From: Cystobasidium ongulense
Taxonomy: Eukaryota; Basidiomycota; Cystobasidiomycetes; Cystobasidiales; Cystobasidiaceae
Direction of reading: 5' to 3'
Length of the DNA: 64,000 nucleotides
NCBI GenBank assembly: GCA_022835595.1
Contig: BQUP01000005.1
Coordinates: 310,001 to 374,000 of the forward strand
The notes beneath the pieces were generated by a model. That model was not told the origin of the DNA, did no database searches, and was given only the letters and a program-made list of their open reading frames with translations. Below are positions 1-12,188 of the stretch, piece after piece. How positions within the stretch are numbered: the stretch's first letter is position 1; the number at the start of each line of letters is the position of its first letter. The translations under genes were made by a program, and so were the position numbers.

Positions 1-1
1 G

Positions 2-1714
2 CTGCTAGGCGGCGTGGGCTCGATGGCTACAGGCCTCGTGCTGTCGTGTGCCTCTGGCCTTATTGGAGCCTGCGCCGGTCGCTCAGCCACTGCGCTCTGC
101 AAGTCGTGCAATTGCAACAGCTCGGTCGCGTGAGCCGCAGACCTAGAGTGCAAAATTGACAATGTCTAACACATCTCGTACCCACCAGTACCCGCATAGG
201 CTACTCTATCATCCTCCTGCTCAATAGCATGCTCTCCTGGATCATGCTGTCCGACTGGGCGATCAAGCGCCTTGAAAGCTGGTCCTACGATTATATCAAG
301 ATTACATGCAGGAATGGCGATGCCTGCTATGGCGTACTCGCCGTCCACCGCATCAATTTCGCACTCGGTCTCTTCCATCTTATCCTCGCTGGTCTGCTCG
401 TAGGGGTCAAGGACACGAAGACGAAGCGAGCGGCGATTCAGAATGGGTGCGTTTGCTTGACTCCACCGCATCTTGGAGTGCATAGCTAATGCTACCATGT
501 TGTATAGTTGGTGGGGACCCAAGATTCTAGCCTGGCTCTCCCTCGTCGTCACCTCGTTCTTTATACCCAACGGTTTCTTCGTCTTCTACTCTCGGTACAT
601 CTCTATCATCGGCGCTTCCATCTTCATCTTTGTCGGTCTCGTACTTCTAGTCGACTTCGCGCATTCTTGGTCAGAAAAGTGCTTGGACAAGTGGGAAATG
701 TCGGATGAGCATTCAACCTTTTGGCGGAACATTCTCATCGGCTCCACGCTATCCTGCTACGCTGCCATGATAGCTCTTACAGTGGTAGACTACGTCTTCT
801 TCGGCTCAAGATCAGCATGCGGGCTCAATCAATTCTTCATTACCTTCAATCTCATTCTTTGCATCCTCGTCTCTTTCATTTCCGTCATGCCTCAAGTGCA
901 AGACGCAAACCCTAAATCGGGCTTGGGACAATCTGGAATGGTCATTGCATACTGTACCTACCTTGTCACGTCGGCAGTCGCGAACAGGGACAACAGACTC
1001 TGCAACCCGCTCACAGCACGAGCGGAAGGAGCTCAAACGAGCATGATCGTAGTCGGAGCTATCTTCACTTTCTTAGCAATCGCATACTCTACCTCTCGGG
1101 CTGCAACACAAAGCAAGGCACTCCGAGGCAGAAGAAAGCCAGATGATCTTGATATGGGTGCAGGTGCTATCAGATTGCCGGACGAGGACAATCATGCTGG
1201 AGATGAAGAAATGGCTAGTGTCATTCGAGAACAACCCGCTAAAAAGGATAGTCTCAAGATACAGGCTCTCAGGGCGGCTATCGATGCTGGTTCATTGCCA
1301 GCTTCAGCACTAGACGAAATGCAAGATAGCGATGATGAAGAGGACGTAGGTGCTCCAGGTGCAGACGAGAAGGATGACGAACGTATCCGGACACGGTACA
1401 ACTACACGTATTTCCATATCATGTAGGCCTTGCTGAAACTCGCTCATATCGACGACGAAGTTTTCCACTGACACCACCACTTGTCTCTTTGCAGCTTCTT
1501 CCTCTCTTCAATGTACATCGCTATGCTCCTCACAAACTGGAATGTAGTCTCCATCGGCAAGGATACAGATACGCCCAATGGAGAATATACACCTGTCAAG
1601 ATCGGGAGATCAACAGTGGCCATGTGGGTCAGAATCGTATCAAGCTGGCTCTGTCTCGTACTCTACGGCTGGAGTCTCATAGCACCCGTCATTATGCCGG
1701 ATCGCTTTGCATAG
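2..1714 (+). CDS. TMS1: SERINC/TMS1 family membrane protein, 5' partial
   Basis: Serine incorporator family: polytopic membrane proteins of the endomembrane system and plasma membrane, linked to serine incorporation into sphingolipids and phosphatidylserine. The gene enters from the left edge already in frame. Exons read 2-129, 189-446, 508-1422 and 1495-1714 and give 506 codons plus stop, so only a few N-terminal residues can be missing. Family marks are the Cys-rich stretch CKSCNCNS near the start, the series of hydrophobic segments, the QNGWWGPK junction across intron 2, and the end ..NYTYFHIIFFLSSMYIAMLLTNW followed by a last membrane span. A charged, acidic loop (about 1130-1390) precedes the final segment, as in other fungal homologues. 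All three introns are GT-AG and 59-72 nt. It converges on MED19. Confidence 0.93.
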
Positions 1715-1952
1715 ATTTTTGGATGATTGATCTGCCTACTTCCTATTACGTTCTTGTTTTGAGATTACTGCCCATGTAGCGCACTTGTTTCCATTACGTA
1801 CAGCATTACACAACAGTGCAATGCATGCTCTAAAGCTGAGTCTATACTTGTTCTTGCGAGAATTACGCATTATGTGTTGTTACAACAATCGACATTCCCG
1901 ATGCACAGTTGACAGACATACCCGTCGAGTCAGTGTAAGTATATTGAACGTT

Positions 1953-3046
1953 CTATTCAACTTTCCGCTTTTTATTGTTGAAAGTAAAAGTGACGCCTCC
2001 AGGTCCGGGACCTGTGGCAGCAGGCGATTGTATACCATTTGCGTTGGCCAGAGGCGCCCCAGCTTCTTCTTGTTTCCGCTTCTTTCGCTGAGAACAGACA
2101 GTGTGCGAAGGTAAGCAATGTCAGTGGGATAACAAGCTCGTATCAATCTTACCCGCTTCTTTGCTTGCTCATCAGCTATCATGCAATGTCATGTCAGATA
2201 TGTTGACCTGGCAAGTTAGCTGGAACGAAATACTCACCATCTGCCCGCCATACACTAGTATCGAACTAATATACCGAAAGTCAGCAATAGGCTTGTATCA
2301 TCATTTGAAAGGGGTCCTTACGTCTGGTAGCATGCCAATCTCGAGCGTGAAAGCCTCGCGCAGAGCTGTATCATCCAACAATGATATATTGACATGATCC
2401 GGAGGTTCAGGGTTTAGCAAGAGATCTCGAAGGACGTGGTCTTTTGCAAGTTTATTTTGGCCTGGAGCGTTTATTATTTAGCAATGTTGTAGTGTATACG
2501 AGCATTCCTCGGAAAACGCACCAGGCACATCTGCAATCATATGATTATAGTGTTTTTTCATAGTCTTGCCCTTGTCTCTCGTATTTCCACTACCGTCCTC
2601 TTGCTTGATAGCAGCCGAAGGGCTAGGCGCACGGTCTTCCTCTGTCGCTCGTCCTTTCCCCTTGACATCGCCGTGAAGTGGATGAGTGAGATATGGCTTC
2701 ACCGCATTTTCGTATGCACGGGCGAGACCGAGAGTCGTGAGGAGGTCGTTCGAGCCTGTAATATCCGAGGACGAAAGGCCTATAACCGAGTGACGAGAGG
2801 AAGAAGAGGTTCGTACATCAAACTGTCAGCTAAGCTGCATCTTTGCCTAGCAGTTGCCAGTGGCTACAGCCTGGGCGAAAGATCACCTTCTGCCTCGAAG
2901 GGGAACAGCAGCACCCCTGCGGATTTCCCAGATGGACTCTTCACTACCTCTACAGTTGATATAGCTGCTCCACCATGCTCCTGCTGTCGCATGGGCACAC
3001 TCGAGGTGCTCGCTGAAGGTGCCTCATCGGCAATGTCGAGGTCCAT
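1953..3046 (-). CDS. MED19: Mediator subunit MED19 (Rox3), probable
   Basis: Probable head-module Mediator subunit, which helps connect activators to RNA polymerase II. Reading right to left, the pieces are an acidic start MDLDIADEAPS (ATG at 3046), a conserved segment SDITGSNDLLTTLGLARAY with the exon near 2480-2790, then MKKHYNHMIADVPG. Next comes a segment near 2340-2450 with LLLNPEPPDHVNISLLDD and LREAFTLEIGMLPD, and finally a basic tail ending KKRKVE. This order (short helix, basic KxxYxxxIxDxPG motif, LREAF-type motif, Lys-rich tail) matches fungal Rox3/MED19. At least four exons are needed. The start is the least certain part: a non-coding or short coding exon further upstream (3100-3200) is possible. 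Identification is from remembered family motifs, without alignment. Confidence 0.65.
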
Positions 3047-3432
3047 CCCATCTGCCGGGCCTTCCAAACGCGGGTCGAATACACCGCTTGCAGCTGTCTA
3101 TATCCTGATCTTCTCTCTTGACTAGCTGTATGTTGTCGCCAATGGGCGTTCTTCACCTGTTCATCCTGCCTGCAATTGGGATGGACGAAAGAATGCAAGG
3201 TGGATCTGGAGCCGTGATATGAAGGCGATCGACCAGAACGAGCAGCTCTGCTTTTACACAACTCTCATACCGAATACTAGATCAGCATCGAACTTGTATT
3301 GGAGTCTTACACATCCCGCCTCTGAGAAAACCCGAGCCTCCTGCTCATCTTCAGAATGTCCCAATGTACGCCTTCCGCTCGGCATAACGCTGGTCAACAG
3401 CCACAAACAAGCACCGACAGGGCGACTGATGT
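3047..3432. promoter_or_regulatory. Divergent intergenic region MED19/ERG28
   Basis: 386 bp between two divergently read genes, so it must hold both promoters. No clear TATA box or operator is visible. It may also contain an untranslated or short first exon of MED19. Confidence 0.5.
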
Positions 3433-4036
3433 ATGTCTGGACGCGTCTATTCTGCAGACCTCCCAGATACTAAAGGTGGCTACCTGCCATACTGGCAATT
3501 GCTAGTCGGCTCGACTGCTTTCTGGATGGCTTTGCAGAGCATAGCTAGCTCAAAGCAAGTAAAGCGCCTCTTTACGACAATCAATGGCAAGCTTGTTTTC
3601 TGGGTGCGAACTCGAGAGTTGGGCTCTATAGACTAACTCCTCTGTGGTACAGTGACCGACATCCATGCGAGAACTTTCGGTATCTGGAATTTGACTTCTG
3701 CCGCTGTTCGTCTGGCGGCAGCTTATGACATTTCAAACAAGACGTGCGTGCTGCATATAACGAAGCTGTTTGTCAAGCTGATGATGCTGTGTTACTGCTC
3801 GGTCAAGTGTCTACGCCCTCGCCTTCGCAACATATGCTTTTGCTTTCGCGCATTTCATGTCCGAACTGTTTATTTTCAGAACCATCAAGCTCAATGCCGC
3901 AAGCATATCGCCTATGATCGTTTCAAGTGAGCTGTTCGCCTGTTTCCTTGCAATGTATCTCAAAATTGATCCGAATTCACTGTACACAGCTACCTCCCTC
4001 ATCTGGATGGCGAAACAAGCTGCCTTCTATGTTTAA
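3433..4036 (+). CDS. ERG28: Ergosterol biosynthesis scaffold ERG28
   Basis: Small ER membrane protein that tethers the sterol C-4 demethylation enzymes (Erg25, Erg26, Erg27) to each other. Exons 3433-3586, 3653-3743, 3808-3926 and 3990-4036 sum to 411 nt, giving 136 aa, the usual size. Diagnostic stretches are LPYWQLLVGSTAFWMALQS, then HARTFGIWNLTSAAVRLAAAY, AFAHFMSELFIFRT and SPMIVSTTSLIWM near the end, separated by four hydrophobic helices. Intron 1 (3587-3652) is best explained with a GC donor (GCAAGC). No GT donor near this point restores the frame into exon 2, while the GC donor restores both frame and family spacing. The gene is followed in the same direction by ETR1. Confidence 0.92.
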
Positions 4037-4381
4037 ACGGTTTAATATGGCCAGAAGCACATCAGAGTACGATTTCATACCATTGAGCATTGCGTGACAT
4101 TTACCACACTAGGTCACTGTAAACGTCTTGAGCGATATCTTTGAGGGTGATGCGGGGTTGTATCAGTTTAGAGACGTACCGGAACGGTCCTACGAAGCGG
4201 GAGTGCCTTTAATTCACCTGGGATTGTCGCAATTAGCCACTGGACAAGCTATGAGACTCTGACAGCTCCGCAGGGGATGTTCAGCTCCACTTTGCATCGG
4301 CTTCGAAACAACGATGTTGCACGTGCTTGCTTCTTGCCTTCGGACCGATTCAGACGCAAGACTAATATCCTATAGGCTCCG
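4037..4381. other. Intergenic ERG28-ETR1
   Basis: 345 bp between two genes on the same strand: 3' region of ERG28 and promoter of ETR1. No ORF, repeat or RNA structure was seen. Confidence 0.5.
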
Positions 4382-5934
4382 ATGTTTCGACTACGCCAAG
4401 CTGCCTCATTGGGCAGCACATTTTGCAGAAGATGCGCATCTACCCGCGCTCGTGCTCTGGTCTACACAGAACGTGGCGAGCCAGCCGATGTAAGGCCAGA
4501 GGATACCTTGCAACCTTGAGTTTGGGCACCATCGCAGACTTTCGCTTCTGACATGCATGCGAACACCTTCCTAGGTCATAAAAGCAATTACTTACGACCT
4601 TCCTGAATTGAAGGGAGACGAAGTCCGAGTTCGCTTCAAGTATAGTCCGCAAAGTACGTCAATCTTGTTTTTGCCGAAACGGGACAAGAGTACTGATACT
4701 GTGATATGCTTGACAGATCCAGCAGACATTAATGTCATACAAGGTACAGCTTCGAACTTTGACTATCGTACAGAAGTACTCGCCTCACTGAAATGTCCAT
4801 TTTCGCAGGGTCATACCCTGAAAAGGCCCTACCATCTCAAGTAATACCTAAATCTGCGGATGGCAAGGCGTACCATATAGGAGGAAGTGAGGGTTTCGCA
4901 GTCGTGGAAGAACTCCCGTCAAATCAAACTTCCAAGACAAGCTTGAAAGTAGGAGATTGGGGTAAGACACTTCGGGGGTTACTCCACAAGACTGTGCTGA
5001 CCGTTCGAACATGCAGTAATCATGGGCAAGACGCAGCAAGGTCCGCCCAGTACAGCATATTCGCAGCTTGGCACTACCGTACTGATCATCTCATCGGCAG
5101 GTACCTGGTCATCACGTTCCAATTTACCCTCATCGGCTCTTTTTCCCGTCCCACGCAGCTCGTCTTCTTCGAAACTAAGCGAATTACAAGCTGCAACATT
5201 AGGTATCAACCCTCCTACAGCATACAGAATGATGAGAGACTATGAGAAGCTAGAAGAGGGGGATTGGATTGTTCAAAATGGTGGTAATTCACAAGTTGGT
5301 CTTGCTGTTATACAACTTGCTAGGCAATGGAACTTGAGAACGATTAATTTCGTTCGGGATCGGTAAGTTACAACGCGAGTTGCTAGCATGACGCTCTGCA
5401 TGATGAATATGAAATAATGCCTGGTATGACAGAGACAATTTCGACGAACTTCGCAAAGAGCTGCAAGACTTAGGAGCAGATCATGTTGTCACCTATTCTG
5501 AACTCGCGGACAAGAGCTTCCGCAAGACGATAGCAGACTGGACAGGAGGTGCACCTATCAAGTTGGGTCTCAATTGCGTGGGTGGTCAAGACACCTCAAA
5601 CATGGCCAAGTTACTCTCGAAAGATGCTACATTAGTAACATACGGAGCAATGAGCATGCAACCATTAAGTCTACCAAGTTCACTATTCATCTTCAAAGGG
5701 TTAAAGAGTGTAGGTTTCTGGATGTCAGATTGGTATAAGAAGCATGGGGATAGTGAAGATCGGAAAAACATGACCGAGGAATTGGTTAAAATGATGGAAG
5801 AAGGAAAGATGAGAGCACCAGCGGCAGAAATTGTGGAATTGAGAGGGTCTGATGAAGAAATTGGTCTTCAAGCTAGAGATGCTATAAAGAATGTGAAAGG
5901 TAAAAAGGTAGTGTTCACCTATCCGGACGAATAG
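4382..5934 (+). CDS. ETR1: Mitochondrial trans-2-enoyl-CoA/ACP reductase
   Basis: Last step of mitochondrial type II fatty acid synthesis: NADPH-dependent reduction of trans-2-enoyl thioesters, needed for lipoic acid supply and respiration. Seven exons (4382-4489, 4575-4653, 4717-4743, 4809-4961, 5017-5040, 5101-5362, 5433-5934) sum to 1155 nt, giving 384 aa, normal for the MDR-type reductase. The start gives an Arg-rich, acid-free leader (MFRLRQAASLGSTFCRRCAS) typical of a mitochondrial presequence. The catalytic-domain NPADIN motif, the LQAATLGINPPTAYRM helix, the nucleotide-binding VQNGGNSQVGLAVIQLA loop and the closing FWMSDWYK segment are all present. Two exons are only 27 and 24 nt. It converges with the p24 gene. 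Confidence 0.95.
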
Positions 5935-6143
5935 GATGATAGCTCAGCTTCTTGGAAAGGCTAGGTAATAGTGTGAATATATGCTTTCGCCTCGACTCCT
6001 TCTAGTAGTGACAACAAGGAAATTACACAAACTGTATCGTATATTCAAGTGGTGCTGTTCGTGATTTGCAAGGACTTTATGGCAGAACGACTTTTGTACT
6101 GAGCCTAGCTTTCAATTGCAAACTTGCCAATTAGGGAGATCTT

Positions 6144-7319
6144 CTAGATGAGTTTCTGCTTGTAGAACCAGGTCTGTCGAGACAATGCGAAATATATTAG
6201 TGAGTATTCCTGAAGGGTATAAGGTAACCAAAGTCGGACTCACCCTCAGCGTTGTCATCTGCCAATAGCAAGTTCCCAACAGTACAAACATTTGTAATAA
6301 ACTCCAATACATAGCTCTAGAATTAGCTTTATCACTCATATTCCTAAAATCATGTTCTCTTTCCCTTTGGAATTGTTGCTCTTTACGTATATCTTCTAAC
6401 TTCTTGTTCAATTCTCGTACTTTGGAAGCTAAATCTTGTACGTGTCCTTTTTCTGATTCTTCATCTATTTTGGCTTCGCCAACGCTTTTGTTTGGTCACA
6501 AGGAGTTGCGTATAAGAGGGTAATTGCAATTTAGGATAATGAGAAAGAAGAAGAGGCGTCGAGTCAGTCAGCTAAGCTCGCGCCTTTCGTGTTTTGGCGA
6601 AGGCGCCACTCGCGCGTCGACTCACGCTATATCGAGATGCATCTTGACTCTGGGTGTCGAGAACTGGAGGGAGAGAGATAGCGGTATCAGATATCAGCAT
6701 CTCTTTGCCAACCCTTCTGATGAGCACATGCAAGTCGACACTGGATCACTGACCCATCCACCAGTATAGTTCGACTTGAGGCATATCGAGTGATCTCCCG
6801 CTACATGGCTTGTGAATACAAACTTCCCTTCTGGAGCACCTCTTGTATTGACTATTCGTTCTTCAGCTTCCGTTTCCTGATAGGTTATTACGAGTCGTTA
6901 CAGGCAGTGATGATCAAAGGATGCGTGCTGTCAGCTGTAGCACGCTCGAGCATGGCAGTTTAGCCCAGAGCACCCACATCTACTGTTATCTGAATGCCCA
7001 GTCTATCGTTTATTATCCACTTGTTGTCGTCTGCTGCCCACTCTTCAGCTTTGTAGTGTCCTACGACGATTGTGTCCTGAGGCAGCTCTTCGAGGAAACA
7101 GCGAGTCTCTCCAGCCTGATTGCCCCATAGATCCGAGATGTTCATTATGGAATATCAGCAATGGAGTCACTGGACGCGGTCAAAGGCGCCATTCGCTCTC
7201 TAGAGTGATGCGACACGCTCACTCACCTGGAGGTAAAAGTACAGAGCACGCGTCTGACGGGCTGCAAGAGCGAGGACGAGAATGGCGCCCAGCATGAGCC
7301 TAGCTGGCGAGCTTCCCAT
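6144..7319 (-). CDS. p24/emp24 cargo receptor, alpha subfamily (Erp1/5/6, TMED4/9 type)
   Basis: Type I membrane protein of COPI/COPII vesicles cycling between ER and Golgi. The ATG at 7319 starts a signal peptide (MGSSPARLMLGAILVLALAA), followed by ALYFYLQ and the GOLD-domain motif ETRCFLEELPQDTIVVGHY. The middle exons hold the second GOLD half with VSDPVSTCMCS (around 6700-6870). Then come a coiled coil (ELNKKLEDIRKEQQFQRERE), a membrane span (MYWSLLQMFVLLGTCYW) and, after a last intron, the cytosolic tail TWFYKQKLI. The KxKLI end and the Cys pair are typical of the alpha p24 class, which acts with beta, gamma and delta members. The last intron sits at the start of the tail. It shares a divergent promoter region with HEN1. 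Confidence 0.9.
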
Positions 7320-7601
7320 TGTGCAGTCTTGATAGAATGCCTGTTCAAGTCCTGTTTGGGTTGTGAAGGCTGCTGTTGATCAAGCACAAAGAAGCGAGCA
7401 TGTTGAAGCGTGGCAGCTTGGACGCCGGACAACTGGAGCAACAATTGTGGAAGGACATTCATCAAGACAGAATACATGCAGACATAGGCAGCAGAAGATG
7501 ATGTTGAAGGGAACAACAGCAAGAGCAGACACAGACGACATCCTTTGCAGATTGTCAGTCAGCTAGCATCCTCGCATCGACAATAGTCCAATTTGGAAGC
7601 C

Positions 7602-10203
7602 ATGGCGGACCAGGAAGAGCTTACAAGGCTGCAGGTGGACGGAGAGCAGCAAGACATTACACCAGAAGCAACCACATCTACATCACAAGACTCTGCTGGC
7701 CCATCTTCATCGTCCATTCAGGCACCACCCGCGCAGACCGACGATCCAGCTACATCGGAACAGCCACTACAGCCGCCGCAGCCTTCCAAACGGAGCAAGC
7801 GATGGCCCGCCTATTTCTTCCCAGCTCTGGCAGCTCAACGCACCTCGTTCTGCCTCGAGATCCTCAAGCGTGAAGACATCAAGTCTGTGCGTGCTTTTCA
7901 TATTTTAATTGTCGCCCGGTCCTTCCAAGCTGACCTCATGCGCGTTTCTGACATAACCGACTTTTATTCTTCCATTCTATATACACTGGGCCTACTCATC
8001 AGGTCTGCGAATTTGGATGCGGACAAGGAGCTGTACTAAAGCCGATGACGAATGGAGCTACTCACATCGATTCATTCCCGGAAGCCATCTTCGACGGAGG
8101 TTCCTTGATGGCGGAGGAAGCCGACGAAGACGACGAGACCGAGAGTCAGGTGGACCAACAAAAGACTACACAGCATGCAACATCAGTTGAGACTGAAGAT
8201 GACGTTAAAGCTACCGAAGACGATGAAGACTCTCTGGCTCCCTCGCAGAGCGCATCGAGGCGACATTCTCTGGACGAAGACATTCAAGTAGCCGAAGAAG
8301 AGATCTCCGCCACCACCGGCGACTCTCATTCTCGTCGTGGAAGATCGCCCCCACGTGGCCGTCAAGGCTCTTCCACATTCACCCACCCTGTTCCTTCCAC
8401 GTCCAAGGTACCTCTGAATACTGATATTCTGGAAAAATACAAGGGATTGCCTGGTCCCAGAGTCCAAGACAAAGAGCTACACCTGCGTCGAATTGCGGGA
8501 CTGGACATTTCTCAAGATAGCCTACTCGAAGCTATCGAGGTTACTGCCCCACCTCCTGAAGAACCTTCTCCTTTCTTTACATACTTTTCCTACTCGAATC
8601 GAGATAGATGGGAGGATTTACGCGTTGAATTGTGGCAAGGCAGTCTCGACGTTTACAACGATGCACTAGATAACTTCGAAGCGTTCATCATGACAGAAGT
8701 TATCGAGCATCTGTACGAAAAACAGCTAAACAAGTTCCCCGAAATCTTATTCGGAAACTATCGACCTCGAATAATCGTCATTACGACTCCAAATTACGAT
8801 TTCAACAAGTTTTTCAATAAAGCAAAACAAGCTTGTGCGGATGAAGCTTCGAGAGACATGGGAGAGAAACCAGAAGATGAGACGAAGAGTTCGTTTAAAG
8901 ATCCGACTGGTCGTACTGATCGCTATTTCAGAGATGATGATCATAAATTCGAATGGACAGAAGAGGAATTTAAAGAATGGTGTGAAGGGATTACTTCAAA
9001 ATTCGATTATACTGTTGAATATTCTGGTGTTGGCTCATTACGCAATTACTTCGGCAAGAATGGAATGCACTCCCTCTCTGAGCCTGCTACCGAATCATCC
9101 TCTTCATTTAAAACTCCACCCCCGCACATTCAAGAGATATTGGAATCAGTACCTGATCCAAGCAAAATGTACGCTACTCAAACGGCCGTATTCAGGCGGA
9201 AGTTTGCGTATGAATCAGAACGAAGTCCAAGATCACCCATTCAGATGCCATTGGCATTCTATGGTGTCAAACCCAAATCATTAGCTAGATCGACTCCGTC
9301 ACATTCGCCTTCATCGACAAACTCATCAGTGCTCTCGGGCACAACGACTAGAAAGTCGGCAAAACAGAGATCAAATGCTCCAGAAAGTGATTCCAGCGCT
9401 AGTAGGAGTCCAGATCAGAGACACAAACTTTTGAAAGCTCACTATTTCAAGGCTTGTCCACAAGCTGGAAATGCCAGATCTTCGAAGGCTATCAGGTGAG
9501 TTGAATTCGTATCGCTCTTATGGTCAGGATCTGACCGTTCGTGTCGCTTGTCCTCCGCAGACACCTCCTTGACGATCTAATGAGGGATAGAATGCGAGCT
9601 AGATCAGTCTCTCTACGTGAGCTATGGGGCCGTAATGAGGTCGCTCAGGCATGCGGAGGCTACATCAACAAGCTCATCACTGCACTCGCTAGAGATCCGG
9701 AATGCAAGTGGGATATTGAATTTGATCCTACAGCATTGGAAAAGGGCGGCGAAGTCGAAGATGCTGTTCAAGTCATATTGAAGGACTTTATCGAACCGGA
9801 ATGTCCCAGCTATCATGCTCTTGAAGATGAAGCAGATGAGGAGGATGCGGATGGGAAAGATGACTATGTGAAGAATGGAGAGTCTGATGATGATACCGAC
9901 AATGAAAATGGACCTGCCAGTCACAAAGACGATGATAACGATGAGCAGGAAGGACAAGTTTTTCAGGCACCACCTCAATTATCAAAAAGGCAAAAGAAAC
10001 TCAAAAGAATGCAAGAAGCACCATTCCTATTGCCCATTTTCCCACTTGAAAATGCTGAAGAAAAAGTTTGGATGCCTAAAAAGGGAAGTGAAGATGCCAA
10101 AGTTTGGGAAGAATGGACTGAACCTGCTAGATCTTCTACTATGATTACGGAACAGGAATGGGCGAAAGAGTCTGATAAACAGACTGCTTCTGGCTGGGAC
10201 TGA
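7602..10203 (+). CDS. HEN1: HEN1-type small RNA 3'-terminal 2'-O-methyltransferase
   Basis: SAM-dependent enzyme that methylates the 2'-OH of the 3'-terminal ribose of small RNAs and so protects them from tailing and decay. Exons 7602-7886, 8003-9495 and 9561-10203 encode 806 aa. Motif I is VCEFGCGQG (residues 96-104). The Mg2+-binding set is E327, E330 and H331 in TEVIEHL plus H409 in DDDHKFEW, preceded by TTPNYDFN. All catalytic ligands of the family are present. An acidic, Ser-rich insert of about 100 residues (129-225) separates motif I from the LDIS segment. After about residue 440 a 365-residue tail rich in Asp/Glu/Lys has no known domain. No PAZ-like or La-like domains of plant HEN1 are seen. 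Partner RNAs cannot be told from the window. Confidence 0.9.
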
Positions 10204-10910
10204 GGTTCTTTTGACCTCTCATTGCCAGGGGCGATCTGAATTTGTTCAGCAGCTAGGCTGACAGACCTCGAAAACATCAATATGATATATGCAAAAGACG
10301 TAATTGTACGCAAAGCGCCGAAATAATGTGGGTAAAACGAGCAGCAGTTGGAATAAGCACTTAATTTAGGGAAAGCAGGTGTTTATCAATGAAGTTAAGC
10401 CTTTTTTAACAGTGGCAGTGACTAGTGCAGAACAAGCGGTATTGCAATATTTATAAATTCAAGCGCTCAACGTAAATATGCAGTGTAGAAACAGAAAGCT
10501 TTCCTGGTCGCTCTCGAAACCGGAAATTGCGTTGTAGGAAGCAATACAGTAATGACAAGAACGGGATGTCAATGATGCACTTGCTTCAATTGCAGCTCTG
10601 TTCTCTTGATGCTCCCATATTGCAGCATGTTCTGGAAGGACAAAGCACGTGCAGGCCTTGGACACTGATGTGGCGAGGCATCCTAGTAAATCGTGTACGC
10701 CTGTACAGCGTCCGTTTATTGCGGAGGTTACGATGCAAGTCACGTACGTCACGCAGAGGCTGGTGTGTTCGTAGACGGTCTGGCATGGCAGTAGCGTTCC
10801 AGCAAGGCCGATCATCCTGGTTGTAGATGGTATCCTTCGCTGCTCACACCTCTGCATCTTCACAATAGCGTCTTATACAGCTGTTATCCACCTGCTTGCT
10901 CGTCCACACC
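10204..10910. other. Intergenic HEN1-UBX gene
   Basis: 707 bp: HEN1 3' region and promoter of the UBX gene. Short ORFs on both strands show no coding-like composition and no family match. Nothing else was seen. Confidence 0.45.
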
Positions 10911-12188
10911 ATGGATGCAGAAGAGGGCCGTGATGTGCCTCGCATGTCTGTCGACGAGAGTCCGGTAGCTTCAACCAGCACGTCGTCAGCGGACGCAGTA
11001 GCACCAGAGGCTACCGCAGATGGACAAGCAGCAAGGCAAGATGATATCAGGAGCACCGAAAGCACGGGAGCTATTGGTGTTGATCCCACTGCTTCTACCA
11101 GCAACACGCTCACGAGCGAGTCAACGCCTCAAGCTGGAACTTCGGCCTCTGGCGCAGCTGCAGCACCCGTCAAGAGTGAGCCTGAAACTCGCGTTTGGAA
11201 GCCTGTCCCTCCTGGGACGATGCCCAGGCCTCGTAGGTCGCATATCGGTATCGTGTATCTATCCGAAATCCGGGCTTGAGACTGAACCTTGGCTATTCTT
11301 CGCTATGACTAGCTGATCTACCAGAGTCGTATTATACACCGACGCCAGGGCAATTGCGATCTGCCTACGCAGGACAATCAAATCAGTTGAAGAAGATGGG
11401 AGTTGATGTAGGTTTCACCTCACGAGCGCAAAGAGATAAAGAAGAGCGAGAGAGACAACAGCAAAGGATTAATAGATGGCCGAAAGTAGGTGGCAAGCTC
11501 ACTGGCTGCCTTTCACAATCCGCCATGTTCACCGAAGGAAAGTCTAGCTGATCTATGCTTCATTCGTTTCCACGACCAGACGTTAGTTAGAATACGCTTT
11601 CATGACCGACATCAGATTGAAACTACTTTCTTGTCGTCTCGAACTATGGACGCTGTATATTCGTGGACGAGATCAATGCTCGACGATGCGACCAAAAAGG
11701 AAGCCTTTACTCTTTGTACGTTTCTCTCACCTACGCTTCAAAATACGTGTTCGCTAATCCACCGTTTTCTCAGATGTCCCACCTCGCCAGGAGTACAAAT
11801 TAACGGACTCGCAAGTCAAAGGAAAGAGCTTGCTAGATCTACAAATGGCACCTTCGGTTGTCTTTCTTGTCCGCTGGCAAAACGCTGCTCTCAACGGTAT
11901 GCCTTTCCAAATCCATACCACCTTTTATCTTTCACGACACCTAATATGCTACTTCTGCTTCTAACAGACACGAATAAGGTGGCTCCTATTCGACCTGACC
12001 TCCTAGCTCGCGCAGAAGATCTTCCCAAACCGCCTACGTTTGATCCTACGCCTGGAGAGTTAGCAGCTGAAGAGAAAGCAAAGAAGGACGCTACCGGTGA
12101 AGGCGATAAAGACGATAGTGGGAAAGGTAAATTATTAGGTGGAGCGAAAGCGCCTAAATGGCTGAAGGGAATTGGAGGTAAGAAATAA
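10911..12188 (+). CDS. UBX4: UBX-domain protein of TUG/ASPSCR1-Ubx4 type
   Basis: Likely adaptor of the Cdc48/p97 ATPase. Exons 10911-11247, 11325-11485, 11580-11715, 11774-11896 and 11968-12188 encode 325 aa. The N-terminal 100 residues are Ser/Thr/Ala/Glu-rich and disordered. Then come a charged helix (RAQRDKEERERQQQRINRW) and a UBX beta-grasp domain beginning TLVRIRFHDRHQIETTF and continuing YVPPRQEY to VVFLVRWQNAAL. The C-terminal KAPKWLKGIGGKK resembles the VPKWLK tail of human ASPSCR1/TUG, which is why I prefer that subgroup to other UBX proteins. The N-terminal ubiquitin-like domain of animal TUG is missing or unrecognisable. The start is the first ATG, in context ACACCATGG. Confidence 0.8.

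Noticed and set aside
10459-10863. 134-codon minus-strand frame between HEN1 and the UBX gene
   Set aside because: Cys/Ser/Thr-rich without motif, overlapped by plus-strand frames of similar length; looks like chance.
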